From contig CAZTOU010000006.1 of assembly GCA_964615365.1 (NCBI GenBank), positions 98,958 through 162,957 of the forward strand: DNA of 64,000 nt, in the 5' to 3' direction. This stretch comes from CAVXZE01 sp964615365. GTDB taxonomy: Bacteria; Myxococcota_A; UBA9160; UBA6930. Under the pieces are notes generated by a model. The model made no database searches and was not told the origin of the DNA. It worked only from the letters and a program-made list of their open reading frames with translations. Below are positions 7,253 through 15,732 of the stretch, piece by piece; the stretch's first letter is position 1; the number at the start of each line of letters is the position of its first letter. The position numbers were made by a program, and so were the translations under genes.

Positions 7253-9523
7253 ATGTCCGAAATCGAGACCACTCCCCAGTTCGTCCAGAGCGTCTACGAG
7301 AATCTGGAGCGCAGCCTCGAAGTGATTCGAGGGCGCCTCGATCGCTCCCTCACCTACGCGGAGAAGGTGTTGCTGGGCCACCTCGCCAACCCGGCGACCC
7401 AGGAGCTCGACGCGGGTACGAGCTACCTGGAGCTGCGGCCGGACCGCGTCGCCATGCAGGACGCCACCGCGCAGATGGCACTCCTCCAGTTCATCACCTC
7501 GGGGCGGTCCGAATCCGCCGTACCCACCACGGTTCACTGCGACCACCTGATCCAGGCCTACCGCGGCGCCAACCGCGACATGGAGGACGCACGGGTCACC
7601 AACCGGGAGGTCTACGACTTCCTGCGGTCGGCCTCGGCGCGTTACGGTCTCGGTTTCTGGGGTCCGGGCGCCGGCATCATCCACCAAGTGATCCTCGAGC
7701 AGTACGCCTTCCCCGGCGGGATGATGATCGGCACCGACTCCCATACGCCCAACGCCGGCGGGCTGGGGATGTTCGCCTGCGGCGTCGGGGGGGCCGATGC
7801 GGTCGACGTGATGGCAGATTTCCCCTGGGAGGTCTTGTATCCCAGGCTGGTCGGCGTCCACCTGACCGGTGAGCTCGAAGGATGGGCCTCGCCGAAGGAC
7901 GTCATCCTCCGCGTCTGCTCGGTGCTGACGGTGAAGGGCGGCACCAATCGGGTGGTCGAGTACTACGGCCCGGGGACGCGCTCCCTGAGCTGTACCGGCA
8001 AGGCCACAATTACCAACATGGGGGCCGAGCTCGGCGCCACCACCTCCATCTTTCCCTACGACGAGCGCATGGCCCTGTACCTGAGATCGACCGGCCGCGA
8101 TGCACTCGCCGCCCTCGCCGATGAGCATCGGGCCCTTCTCCAGGCGGATCCGGAGGTCGAGGGGGATCCCGGCAGGTACTTCGACGAGATCGTCGAGATC
8201 GATCTCTCGAAGCTCGAGCCGCACATCGTGGGTCCCCACACCCCGGACCTGGCCCGGCCCGTCTCCCGGATGGCAGCAGACGTGAGGGAGAACGGCTACG
8301 CGCCGAATCTCTCCTGGGTGCTGATCGGAAGCTGCACCAACTCCTCGTACGAGGACTTCTCGCGGGCGGCCGACGTAGCTCGTCAGGCCGCGAAGCACGG
8401 AGCGAAGGTCAAGACCAAGCTCCTGTGCACGCCCGGCTCGGAGCAGGTCCACCAGACCGTCCGGCGCGACGGACAGCTGGAGGCCCTCCAGGCCATCGGA
8501 GCCGTGGTGCTGGCCAACGCTTGCGGACCCTGCATCGGCCAGTGGAGGCGGGACGATCTGCGGAAGGGAGAGCCGAACTCGATTCTCACCTCGTTCAACC
8601 GGAACTTCCCCAAGCGAAACGACGGAAACCCGGACACGCTCGCCTTCATCGGGAGCCCCGAGGTGGTGGTGGCCTACGGCCTGGCGGGAACCCTCGTGTT
8701 CGACCCGACCAGCGACCCGCTCGAGAACGAGCAGGGCGAGGCCTTCGAGCTGGTGCCTCCCGCAGCGGCTCCGGACGTCCCCGAGCGCGGCTTCGTGGCC
8801 ACCCGCGAGGGCTACGTCGCCCCGCCGGCCGATCGCGAGAAGGTCCGCGTCGAGATCGATCCGGAGAGCGAACGACTCGCCTTTCTCGCGCCCTTCGCAC
8901 CGTGGGACGGGAACGACTTCGAAGAGATCCCTCTGCTGCTCAAGGCGGAGGGAAAGTGCACCACCGATCACATCTCCATGGCCGGTCCGTGGCTGCGCTT
9001 TCGCGGCCACCTGGACAGGATCAGCGACAACATGTTCATCGGTGCCGTGAACGCCTTCACCGGACGGGCGGGTGAGGGATTGAACCAGTCGACCGGCGAC
9101 GGCGGAGTCTCCTTCCCCAAGATCGCACGGCACTACAAGGCCGCTGGGCTTCGCTGGGTGGTGGTCGGCGACGAGAACTACGGCGAGGGCTCCAGCCGGG
9201 AGCACGCGGCCATGGAGCCGCGCTGGCTCGGTGCGGCGGCCGTGATCGCGAGGAGCTTCGCCCGCATCCACGAGACGAATCTCAAGAAGCAAGGGGTCTT
9301 GCCCCTCGTCTTCCAGGAGCCGGCCGACTACGACAAGGTCGGCGAGACCGATCGCGTGAGCATCCACGGCCTTCGGGATCTCGCGCCCGGCGAGCCTCTC
9401 GAGGTGACCTTCCTCCACCAGGACGGGTCGTCGGATACCGTCCGGGTCAGCCATACCCTGAACGACGTCCAGGTCGAGTGGTTCAAGGCCGGGTCCGCCC
9501 TCAACATCCTCAAGTCCAGCTAG
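7253..9523 (+). CDS. acn: Aconitate hydratase, mitochondrial-type
   Basis: The protein has 756 residues. It interconverts citrate and isocitrate in the TCA cycle using a [4Fe-4S] cluster. The cluster cysteines are visible as IGSCTNSS (Cys361) and NACGPCIG (Cys424 and Cys427), with the 63-residue spacing expected of this family. Other hallmarks are VPTTVHCDHLI, FWGPGAGIIHQV, IGTDSHTPNAGGLG, GEGSSREHAAMEPRWLG and a swivel domain from about residue 550. The length fits mitochondrial-type aconitase rather than the longer AcnA/IRP type. The start has a plausible upstream -10 and no overlap with neighbours. Confidence 0.95.
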   Translation: MSEIETTPQFVQSVYENLERSLEVIRGRLDRSLTYAEKVLLGHLANPATQELDAGTSYLELRPDRVAMQDATAQMALLQFITSGRSESAVPTTVHCDHLIQAYRGANRDMEDARVTNREVYDFLRSASARYGLGFWGPGAGIIHQVILEQYAFPGGMMIGTDSHTPNAGGLGMFACGVGGADAVDVMADFPWEVLYPRLVGVHLTGELEGWASPKDVILRVCSVLTVKGGTNRVVEYYGPGTRSLSCTGKATITNMGAELGATTSIFPYDERMALYLRSTGRDALAALADEHRALLQADPEVEGDPGRYFDEIVEIDLSKLEPHIVGPHTPDLARPVSRMAADVRENGYAPNLSWVLIGSCTNSSYEDFSRAADVARQAAKHGAKVKTKLLCTPGSEQVHQTVRRDGQLEALQAIGAVVLANACGPCIGQWRRDDLRKGEPNSILTSFNRNFPKRNDGNPDTLAFIGSPEVVVAYGLAGTLVFDPTSDPLENEQGEAFELVPPAAAPDVPERGFVATREGYVAPPADREKVRVEIDPESERLAFLAPFAPWDGNDFEEIPLLLKAEGKCTTDHISMAGPWLRFRGHLDRISDNMFIGAVNAFTGRAGEGLNQSTGDGGVSFPKIARHYKAAGLRWVVVGDENYGEGSSREHAAMEPRWLGAAAVIARSFARIHETNLKKQGVLPLVFQEPADYDKVGETDRVSIHGLRDLAPGEPLEVTFLHQDGSSDTVRVSHTLNDVQVEWFKAGSALNILKSS

Positions 9524-9589
9524 CGAAAATTACGCGAACAGGGTCTCATTTCGCAATATTGTTGAGATTTCCCGGCAAGTTTGCTAAAG

Positions 9590-9617
9590 GTTGGACCTCT
9601 AACGTCCGATGTCCAAC
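9590..9617. promoter_or_regulatory. Inverted repeat upstream of the FadR-type regulator, possible operator
   Basis: GTTGGAC (9590-9596) and GTCCAAC (9611-9617) form a perfect 7-base inverted repeat with a 14-base spacer, and an inner GGAC/GTCC pair. It lies in an unusually AT-rich gap after aconitase, about 70 bases before the regulator start. Autoregulation by the downstream GntR protein is inferred. Confidence 0.45.
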
Positions 9618-9689
9618 GGTGATTGACCGGGCCCGGCCAGGAGCGCCGGGAGACGCCTGTCGGGCATCGGGCCAGCCGAGGAGTGCAGC

Positions 9690-10550
9690 ATGCCGGCCGA
9701 CCTGGAGTCTTTGGGACCCCGCCTCCGTCGCGCGGACGGCGTCTTCAAGCAGCTGCGCTCGCGCATCCTGGGCGGAGCTCTGTCTCGCGGCGATCGGCTT
9801 CCCAACGAGCGGGACCTCGCGGACACCTTCGAGGTCAACCGGACCTCGGTCCGGGAGGCGGTCCAGCGGCTCGAATTCCTCGGGCTGGTGGAGGTCCGCC
9901 ACGGTCACGGCACCTTCGTCAAGGGGGTCTCGGAGTCCTCTTCGCTCGAGGTGATCGAGGCCCTGCTGCGCGACCCCCGCACCGTGACTCTGGATCTCCT
10001 CCACCAGATCCTGGAGTTCCGCCGTCACATCACCATCCAGGTGGTGGATCTGGCGGCTCGCAACGGCACCCGGGAGCAGCTGAAGCGGGCCCGAGAGCTC
10101 CTGGAGCGGGAGCGGGAGGAGGGGATGGACCCCGCCCGTGCCCTGAACCTGGACGTGGAGTTCAACCGCCTGCTCGGAGAGGCCACCGGCAATCTGATGT
10201 ATCAGCTGGTGAGCAATCTCTTCGCCAGGCTCCTGCACCGGCTCGGTCCCTTCTACTACAACGAGGGACGCGACTTCAGCCGCTCGCTGGAGACCCATCG
10301 CCAGCTGCTCGACGCCCTGGAGGCCCGCGACCCGCTCCGGGCTCGCCAGGTCCTGGAAGGGATGCTCAGCTACAGCGAGTCGGCCATCGTCGCCGAGATC
10401 GAGCGCCTCGACGCGGAGGGCATCATCGGACCACAGATCCCTGCGGTACCGGGGCGGCTCGGTGCGGCGGGGAGCAGCACCGCCGAGCGTCAGCGCAGCG
10501 CCGCGGCATTGCGTTCGTCCCCTCCGGCGGGCTCGGAGATGCAGCGATGA
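9690..10550 (+). CDS. FadR-subfamily GntR transcriptional regulator
   Basis: The protein has 286 residues. A winged helix-turn-helix occupies about residues 14-82 (LRSRILGGALSRGDRLPNER, VNRTSVREAVQRLEFLGLVE, HGHGTFV). It is followed by an all-helical FCD-type ligand domain (LEFRRHITIQVVDLAARNG ... HRQLLDALEARDPLRARQVL). The last 40 residues are low-complexity. Its stop overlaps the glpD start by four bases (ATGA), so the two are translationally coupled. Control of glpD, perhaps with glycerol-3-phosphate or an acyl ligand, is an inference from this coupling. Confidence 0.87.
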   Translation: MPADLESLGPRLRRADGVFKQLRSRILGGALSRGDRLPNERDLADTFEVNRTSVREAVQRLEFLGLVEVRHGHGTFVKGVSESSSLEVIEALLRDPRTVTLDLLHQILEFRRHITIQVVDLAARNGTREQLKRARELLEREREEGMDPARALNLDVEFNRLLGEATGNLMYQLVSNLFARLLHRLGPFYYNEGRDFSRSLETHRQLLDALEARDPLRARQVLEGMLSYSESAIVAEIERLDAEGIIGPQIPAVPGRLGAAGSSTAERQRSAAALRSSPPAGSEMQR

Positions 10551-12214
10551 CGGCGTCCAGCTGGTCGATTCGCGAGCGCGCCGAGGCTCTCGAGAGAGCC
10601 GAGCAAGACGGCGTCGACATGCTGATCATCGGCGGCGGCATCACCGGTGCCGGAATCCTCCGGGACGCGGCCTCCCGAGGGCTTCGCGCCCTGATCGTCG
10701 AGCGCGGTGATTTCGCCTCGGGGACGTCGGGCCGCTCCACCAAGCTGATCCACGGCGGTCTTCGCTACATCGCCCAGGGCCAGCTCTCCATGACCCGGGA
10801 ATCATGCCGGGAGCGGGATCTCCTGCTCCGTCTGAATCCGCACCTGGTGCGCCCGATTCCCTTCCTGTGGCCCGTCTTCGATGACGGTCGGACGCCCCTC
10901 TGGCAGGTTCGCGCCGCTCTCTCCCTCTATTGGGGCCTCGCCAACTTCCGCTCCTCGGCGCGTTTCCGCACCTTGCGTCCGGAGCGGGTGGCCGAATTCT
11001 CGCAGGACCTCCGTCGCGAGGGCCTTCGCGGGGCTGGATTCTTCCACGATGGCCAGGTCGACGACGCGCGCCTGGTTCTGGAGACGCTGGTCAGCGCCCG
11101 CCGCCTCGGGGGCGAAGCGGTCAACCACGCCGAGGTCTACGAATTCTTGCGCGGCGACGAGAACAAGGTCGTCGGTGCACGGGTGCGCGACAAGGAGAGC
11201 GGCGAGAGTCGCGAGATCCGGGCCGACGTGGTCGTGAACGCCGCCGGCCCCGCCGTCGAGCGGGTGAGGGGGCTGGATCGGCCGATCAGCACCCCGGAGA
11301 TTCGCCCCGCCAAGGGCGTGCACCTGGTCATCCCGCGCGACCGGATCCATTGCGAGTGCGCGATCGTCTTCGACGCCCGCGACGGCCGCCACCTCTGTCT
11401 GATTCCCTGGGACGAAGTGGCGCTGATCGGGACCACCGACACCTTCACCGACCAGATCGACGAGCCGGTGGTGACCATCGAAGAGGTCCACTACATGCTC
11501 TCGGCGGCCAACGACGCCTTCCCGCGCCTGGCGCTGACCACCAACGACATCCGCTGCGCCTTCGCCGGCGTTCGGCCCCTGGTGGCCGACGGTGACGAAG
11601 AATCCCCCTCGGGCTCGGTTTCCAGGGAGCACAAGATCTACGACGATCCGTCCGGATTGATCTCCGTCACCGGGGGCAAGCTCACCACCTATCGGACCAT
11701 GGCCGAGGCGGTGGTGAAGCGGGCTCTCCGCCGGCTTCCGCAGGAGCGGCAGGCCGCACTGGGTCCCAGCCTCACGGCGACTCTTCCCCTTCGCGAGGAC
11801 GAGTTCGACGTCGCGGAGCTGGAGGCCGCCCTGGAGTCACGCTACGGGCTCGCGCCCCACCGGATCGCCCACCTGGTGCGCACTCACGGGCTCGACGCCG
11901 AGGAGCTTCTACGCGTCGCCGAGCCGGAGCTGCGCCGCCCGATCGGAAGCAGCCGCTACACCTACGCCGAGATCCCCTGGTGTTTTGGCACCGAGTGCGC
12001 CGTGACCCTCTGCGATCTCCTCGAGCACCGCATGCGCCTGGCCCTCTTCGCCATCGGCCAGGGGCTGCCGGATCTGGAGGAGATCAGCCAGGTCGCCGCC
12101 GCGGCCGCCGGTTGGGACGCCGAGCGCGCCCGCGAGGAAGCGGCGAACTACGTCTCGGCGGTTCGCACCCGCTACCAGATCGCACCTCCACCCGAGATCC
12201 AGTACGCCGCCTGA
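10547..12214 (+). CDS. glpD: Aerobic glycerol-3-phosphate dehydrogenase
   Basis: The protein has 555 residues. This membrane-associated flavoenzyme oxidises sn-glycerol-3-phosphate to dihydroxyacetone phosphate and feeds electrons to quinone. The FAD-binding start MLIIGGGITGAGILRDAASR, followed by FASGTSGRSTKLIHGGLRYI, is diagnostic. Further family marks are CLIPWDEVALIGTTDT, FAGVRPLVAD and VTGGKLTTYRTMAE; the C-terminal DAO_C-like domain starts near residue 400. The start is the ATG overlapping the regulator's TGA. No glycerol kinase or facilitator is adjacent. Confidence 0.94.
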   Translation: MTASSWSIRERAEALERAEQDGVDMLIIGGGITGAGILRDAASRGLRALIVERGDFASGTSGRSTKLIHGGLRYIAQGQLSMTRESCRERDLLLRLNPHLVRPIPFLWPVFDDGRTPLWQVRAALSLYWGLANFRSSARFRTLRPERVAEFSQDLRREGLRGAGFFHDGQVDDARLVLETLVSARRLGGEAVNHAEVYEFLRGDENKVVGARVRDKESGESREIRADVVVNAAGPAVERVRGLDRPISTPEIRPAKGVHLVIPRDRIHCECAIVFDARDGRHLCLIPWDEVALIGTTDTFTDQIDEPVVTIEEVHYMLSAANDAFPRLALTTNDIRCAFAGVRPLVADGDEESPSGSVSREHKIYDDPSGLISVTGGKLTTYRTMAEAVVKRALRRLPQERQAALGPSLTATLPLREDEFDVAELEAALESRYGLAPHRIAHLVRTHGLDAEELLRVAEPELRRPIGSSRYTYAEIPWCFGTECAVTLCDLLEHRMRLALFAIGQGLPDLEEISQVAAAAAGWDAERAREEAANYVSAVRTRYQIAPPPEIQYAA

Positions 12215-12248
12215 TCGCCCGCGCTCCCTCCGTTAAGATGGGTTCGCG

Positions 12249-13178
12249 ATGTCCGTGCGCACCCTCGTCGTCGTGAACCCACGCAGCCGGAGCGGTGCCA
12301 CCCGGCGCCAGTTCGCCTCCCTGGAGCCGCGGCTCCGCGATTCCCTGGGAGCCTTCGAGATGGAGTGGACCCGGTCCCCCCGAGACGCTGAGCGCATCGC
12401 CCGCGAGGGAGTTCGCGCCGGATTCGAGCGCATCGTGGTGGCGGGTGGTGACGGAACCACCAGCGAGGTGGTCAGCGGACTCCTGGGCGCGAAGCTCGGA
12501 GACTACGCCGAGGTGGCGCCGCTGCCTCTGGGGACCGGCGGAGACCTGATGCGGACGCTCGGCATTCCCCGAAAGCTGGACCGCGCCCTCGAGGGAATCG
12601 CGGCCGGGCACAGCCAGAAGATCGACGCCGGTCGGGTGCGCTACACCGACCGCAGCGGCCGGGAGCGCACTACCCACTTTCTGAACGTGACGAGCTTCGG
12701 TGTGAGCGGCCTGATCACCGAGCTGGTGAATCGCGCCACCAAGGCCTTCGGAGGGCGCGTCTCCTTTCTGCTCGGAACGCTTCGGGGGATCACCCGCTAC
12801 CGTCCCGAGGAGGTCCGCATACGGGTGCAGGGAGAGCTGGTCTACGAGGGCCCGCTGGTTCTCGGGACCGCGGCGAATGGCCGCTTCTTCGGGGGCGGCA
12901 TGCAGGTGGCGCCCCGCGCCGAGCCGGCGGATGGGCTCTTCGACGTGGTGGTGATTCCGGGCTTCTCCAAGCCTCGGCTGCTCCGAGAGCTGCCGCGCAT
13001 CTACGCCGGCACCCACCTCGAGGTTCCCGAGGTCTCCTTGCACCGCGGCCAGCGCATCGAGGCCGAGGCGGCGCCGGGTCGGGTGTGGGTCGAGATCGAC
13101 GGCGAGCCCCTGGGCACCCTGCCCGCGAGTATCGAGGTGCTCCCCTCCGCGGTTTCCGTGCTGGGCTCTCCCGGGTGA
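12249..13178 (+). CDS. Diacylglycerol/lipid kinase family protein (YegS-like)
   Basis: The protein has 309 residues. The DAGK catalytic domain begins TLVVVNPRSRSG and carries the nucleotide loop VVAGGDGTTSEV (66-74) and PLGTGGDLMRTLGIP (about 93-107). The C-terminal beta-sandwich has VANGRFFGGG-type text (AANGRFFGGGMQVAPRA, DGLFDVVVI) typical of YegS and BmrU relatives. It phosphorylates a lipid with a free hydroxyl; which one cannot be told. It starts 34 bases after glpD, so co-transcription is possible and a link to glycerolipid metabolism is reasonable but unproven. Confidence 0.87.
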   Translation: MSVRTLVVVNPRSRSGATRRQFASLEPRLRDSLGAFEMEWTRSPRDAERIAREGVRAGFERIVVAGGDGTTSEVVSGLLGAKLGDYAEVAPLPLGTGGDLMRTLGIPRKLDRALEGIAAGHSQKIDAGRVRYTDRSGRERTTHFLNVTSFGVSGLITELVNRATKAFGGRVSFLLGTLRGITRYRPEEVRIRVQGELVYEGPLVLGTAANGRFFGGGMQVAPRAEPADGLFDVVVIPGFSKPRLLRELPRIYAGTHLEVPEVSLHRGQRIEAEAAPGRVWVEIDGEPLGTLPASIEVLPSAVSVLGSPG

Positions 13179-13181
13179 GGG

Positions 13182-14156
13182 ATGCGACCTTCTCGCGGGC
13201 GCAGCCTCTTCGACCGGATTCGCGCTGCCTGCGCAGAAGTGGCGCGGCGCTCAGCGTCGGTTCATATCGACGACCGCGGTCTCGAGCGCCTCTCTCTAAG
13301 CCTGGTGCAAGGGCGCGCTTCGGCGCCGGCGATCGATCCCGCGCATCAGCCCTTTGCAGGGACCGCCACCACCGTCGCCTTCGTCATCACCATGAACGCG
13401 GTCAACTTCGGCTCGGGGTACTTCCCCCACCTGCGAAAGCGGCCCGGTCTCTCCGGCTATCTCACCCTCTCCTCCCGACTCCGCGAGCGGTTCGCGAGCG
13501 AGGGCCCTTGGAGCGCCGAGGACCTGCTGCGGCTCACCGCCGCCGACTGCGCCCGAGTCTTTGGCCAGAAGCCCGAGCCCGCTGCCGATGAGCTGATGGG
13601 GCTCTTCGCGAGAGCGCTTCGCGATCTCGGGCGCCTTCTTCTCGAACACCACGGCGGGCGTTTCGAGGCTCTGGTCGAGACGGCTGGGGGCTCTGCGGAG
13701 CGGCTGGTCCAGCAGCTCGCCGAGATGGAGTTCTACCGAGACGTTGCCCGCTATCACGACCTCGAAGTGCCGCTCTACAAGCGCGCCCAGATCACCTGTT
13801 TGGATCTGGCCACTGCCCTCGAAGGGAAGGGGCTCGGTCACTTCGGAGATCTCGATCAGCTCACCCTCTTCGCCGACAACCTGGTCCCCCACGTGCTCCG
13901 GATGCGCGACGTGCTGGTCTACGATCGCGAGCTCGTCCGGCGTATCGAGAAGGGGGAGCTCATCGCGTCCCAGAGCCTCGAGGAGGTGGAGATTCGCGCC
14001 GTGGCTCTTCACGCCGTGGAGCGGCTCAGCGAATCCTGCGCGCGGCGTGGCTTCGAGGTGCCCCCTCACCAGATCGACGGGATCCTCTGGACCTTTGGAC
14101 AACGTCCCGAGATCAAGGCTCGTCCCCGCCACCGCACGCGGTGCACCTTCTACTGA
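13182..14156 (+). CDS. Queuosine salvage protein (DUF2419; queuosine 5'-phosphate N-glycosylase family)
   Basis: The protein has 324 residues. The family (eukaryotic QNG1/C9orf64 and bacterial QSP) releases queuine base from queuosine 5'-phosphate so it can be reinserted into tRNA. Conserved text is plain: NAVNFGSGYFPHLRKRPGLS, ELMGLFARALRDLG, FYRDVARYHDLEVPLYKRAQ, LTLFADNLVPHVLR, EVEIRAVALHAVE and a C-terminal PRHRTRCTFY. The length agrees with the family. The ATG at 13182 follows GAGGG closely and starts three bases after the lipid kinase stop. No queuosine synthesis or transport gene is visible nearby. Confidence 0.88.
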   Translation: MRPSRGRSLFDRIRAACAEVARRSASVHIDDRGLERLSLSLVQGRASAPAIDPAHQPFAGTATTVAFVITMNAVNFGSGYFPHLRKRPGLSGYLTLSSRLRERFASEGPWSAEDLLRLTAADCARVFGQKPEPAADELMGLFARALRDLGRLLLEHHGGRFEALVETAGGSAERLVQQLAEMEFYRDVARYHDLEVPLYKRAQITCLDLATALEGKGLGHFGDLDQLTLFADNLVPHVLRMRDVLVYDRELVRRIEKGELIASQSLEEVEIRAVALHAVERLSESCARRGFEVPPHQIDGILWTFGQRPEIKARPRHRTRCTFY

Positions 14157-14255
14157 AGACAGCGATTTCCGGGCCGGATCGTCACGCGCTGCCCGAGGCG
14201 ATCGGCTAAGCTGCTCTCTCCACCGGTCACAGCGTCGAAGAGGGAGTGAACACCG

Positions 14256-14465
14256 ATGGCCGCCAGAAAGAAGACTCGCCCGAGGAGCGCCAAGAAGGCC
14301 ACTCGGAAGACCAGGACGGGAAAGACGACCCGGCGGAAGGTCGCCGGGAGCAAGACGGCCAAGGCCAGGAAGCGCACGGCGGGAAAGAGCTCGGCATCGG
14401 CGGGGGACGTCGTCTACTCGGATCTTCGCAAGATCGCCCTCGCGCGCGCACTCGGCCGACGCTGA
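14256..14465 (+). CDS. Small lysine/arginine-rich histone H1-like protein
   Basis: The protein has 69 residues. Residues 1-50 are a low-complexity run of Lys, Arg, Ala and Thr (KKTRPRSAKKATRKTRTGK...), like the C-terminal tail of histone H1 and bacterial AlgP/HctB-type proteins. A short non-basic tail (DVVYSDLRKIALARALG) follows. A ribosome-binding site (GAGGGA) precedes the ATG by about ten bases, which supports it being a gene despite its size. DNA or RNA binding is inferred from charge only. Confidence 0.6.
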   Translation: MAARKKTRPRSAKKATRKTRTGKTTRRKVAGSKTAKARKRTAGKSSASAGDVVYSDLRKIALARALGRR

Positions 14466-14490
14466 GCGATCGGCGTCCGCAGTAGCGTGC

Positions 14491-14510
14491 TCATGAATCA
14501 CTCGGGCTAG
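14491..14510 (+). repeat. Dispersed repeat R2, single copy
   Basis: TCATGAATCACTCGGGCTAG matches the arms of the inverted pair at 1845-1918 and shares TGA and CGGGCTAG with R1. It lies 65 bases before the CoA-transferase start. Confidence 0.75.
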
Positions 14511-14574
14511 GGAGAGACTGCGGAAGAGCTTGCGGAGCGGCGGCGGGAGAGCCACGCTCCGCGGTCGGGAACCC

Positions 14575-15729
14575 ATGGACCGCTCTGGCCCGCTCTCCGA
14601 TGTCACCATCCTGGATCTGACCCGCGTGCTCGCGGGTCCGTATTGCACCATGGTGCTGGCGGACCTGGGCGCTCGTGTGATCAAGATCGAACGCCCCGTG
14701 GAAGGAGACGACGCACGGGCCATCGGTCCCTTCGTGAAGGAGAAGTCGGCCTACTTCATGTCGCTGAACCGCGGCAAGGAGAGCATTGCCCTCGACCTCC
14801 GGGATCCTGCCGATCGCGAGATCTTCGAGAAGCTGCTCCCCCGAGCCGATGTCCTGGTCGAGAACTTCCGGGCGGGCGTCATGGAGAAGCTGGGCTACGA
14901 CTGGGAGTCGCTGCACGCGCGGCATCCCCGTCTGATCTACGCCGCTGCCTCGGGCTTCGGCCACACCGGACCCTACAGAGAGCGCCCCGCCTACGATCTG
15001 GTGGTGCAGGGCATGGGTGGGCTGATGAGCCTGACCGGTCAGCCCGGATCGCCGCCGACGCGGGTGGGCACCTCCATCGGCGACATCGCCGCCGGTCTCT
15101 TCACCGCCGTCGGGGTCAACGCGGCGCTCTACCACCGGGAGATGACCGGTGAGGGCACCAAGATCGACGTGGCGATGCTCGACTGCCAGGTGGCACTCCT
15201 CGAGAACGCCGTCGCGCGCTACGCTGCGACCGGCCGGGTGCCCGGCCCGTTGGGCTCGCGCCATCCCTCCATCACTCCCTTCGAGGCCTTCGCCGCCGCC
15301 GACGGACATCTGATCATCGCCGCGGGCAACGACGGCTTGTTTCGAAAGCTCTGCGATGCCCTCGGACGCCCCGAGCTGGCGGACGACGTTCGCTTCTGCA
15401 GCAACGAGGCGCGAAGCGCCCACGCCGATGCGCTCAAGACCGCGATCGAGGGAGCCCTCCGCGGGCGTACCTGCACAGACTGGCTCGCCGCCCTCGAGAG
15501 CGCCGGCGTCCCCTGCGGCCCCATTCACGACGTGGCGGAGGTGATGGCGGACCCGCAGATTGCTGCACGCAACATGGTGATCCGCGTACTCGATGAGACG
15601 GCCGGTGAGATCTCGATGCCGGGCAATCCGATCAAGCTCTCCGCATTCGACGATCCCACCACTCGGAAGCCGGCGCCCGATCTCGACAGCGATCGCCGAC
15701 GTCTGCTCGATCAGCTGGGGAAGGGCTGA
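14575..15729 (+). CDS. CaiB/BaiF family (family III) CoA-transferase
   Basis: The protein has 384 residues. Family III enzymes move CoA between carboxylic acids through an aspartyl-CoA anhydride. Seen are VTILDLTRVLAGPYCTMVLA, GARVIKIERPVEGDD, SLNRGKESIALDLR, DVLVENFRAGVMEKLGYDWE, the probable catalytic Asp in KIDVAMLDCQVALLE, and the small C-terminal domain with GVPCGPIHDVAEVMADPQI. The substrate is not predictable. The ATG at 14575 begins a clean N-terminus; longer in-frame starts add unrelated text. It converges with the PheC-AroQ gene, with three bases between the stops. Confidence 0.9.
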   Translation: MDRSGPLSDVTILDLTRVLAGPYCTMVLADLGARVIKIERPVEGDDARAIGPFVKEKSAYFMSLNRGKESIALDLRDPADREIFEKLLPRADVLVENFRAGVMEKLGYDWESLHARHPRLIYAAASGFGHTGPYRERPAYDLVVQGMGGLMSLTGQPGSPPTRVGTSIGDIAAGLFTAVGVNAALYHREMTGEGTKIDVAMLDCQVALLENAVARYAATGRVPGPLGSRHPSITPFEAFAAADGHLIIAAGNDGLFRKLCDALGRPELADDVRFCSNEARSAHADALKTAIEGALRGRTCTDWLAALESAGVPCGPIHDVAEVMADPQIAARNMVIRVLDETAGEISMPGNPIKLSAFDDPTTRKPAPDLDSDRRRLLDQLGKG

Positions 15730-15732
15730 CCA

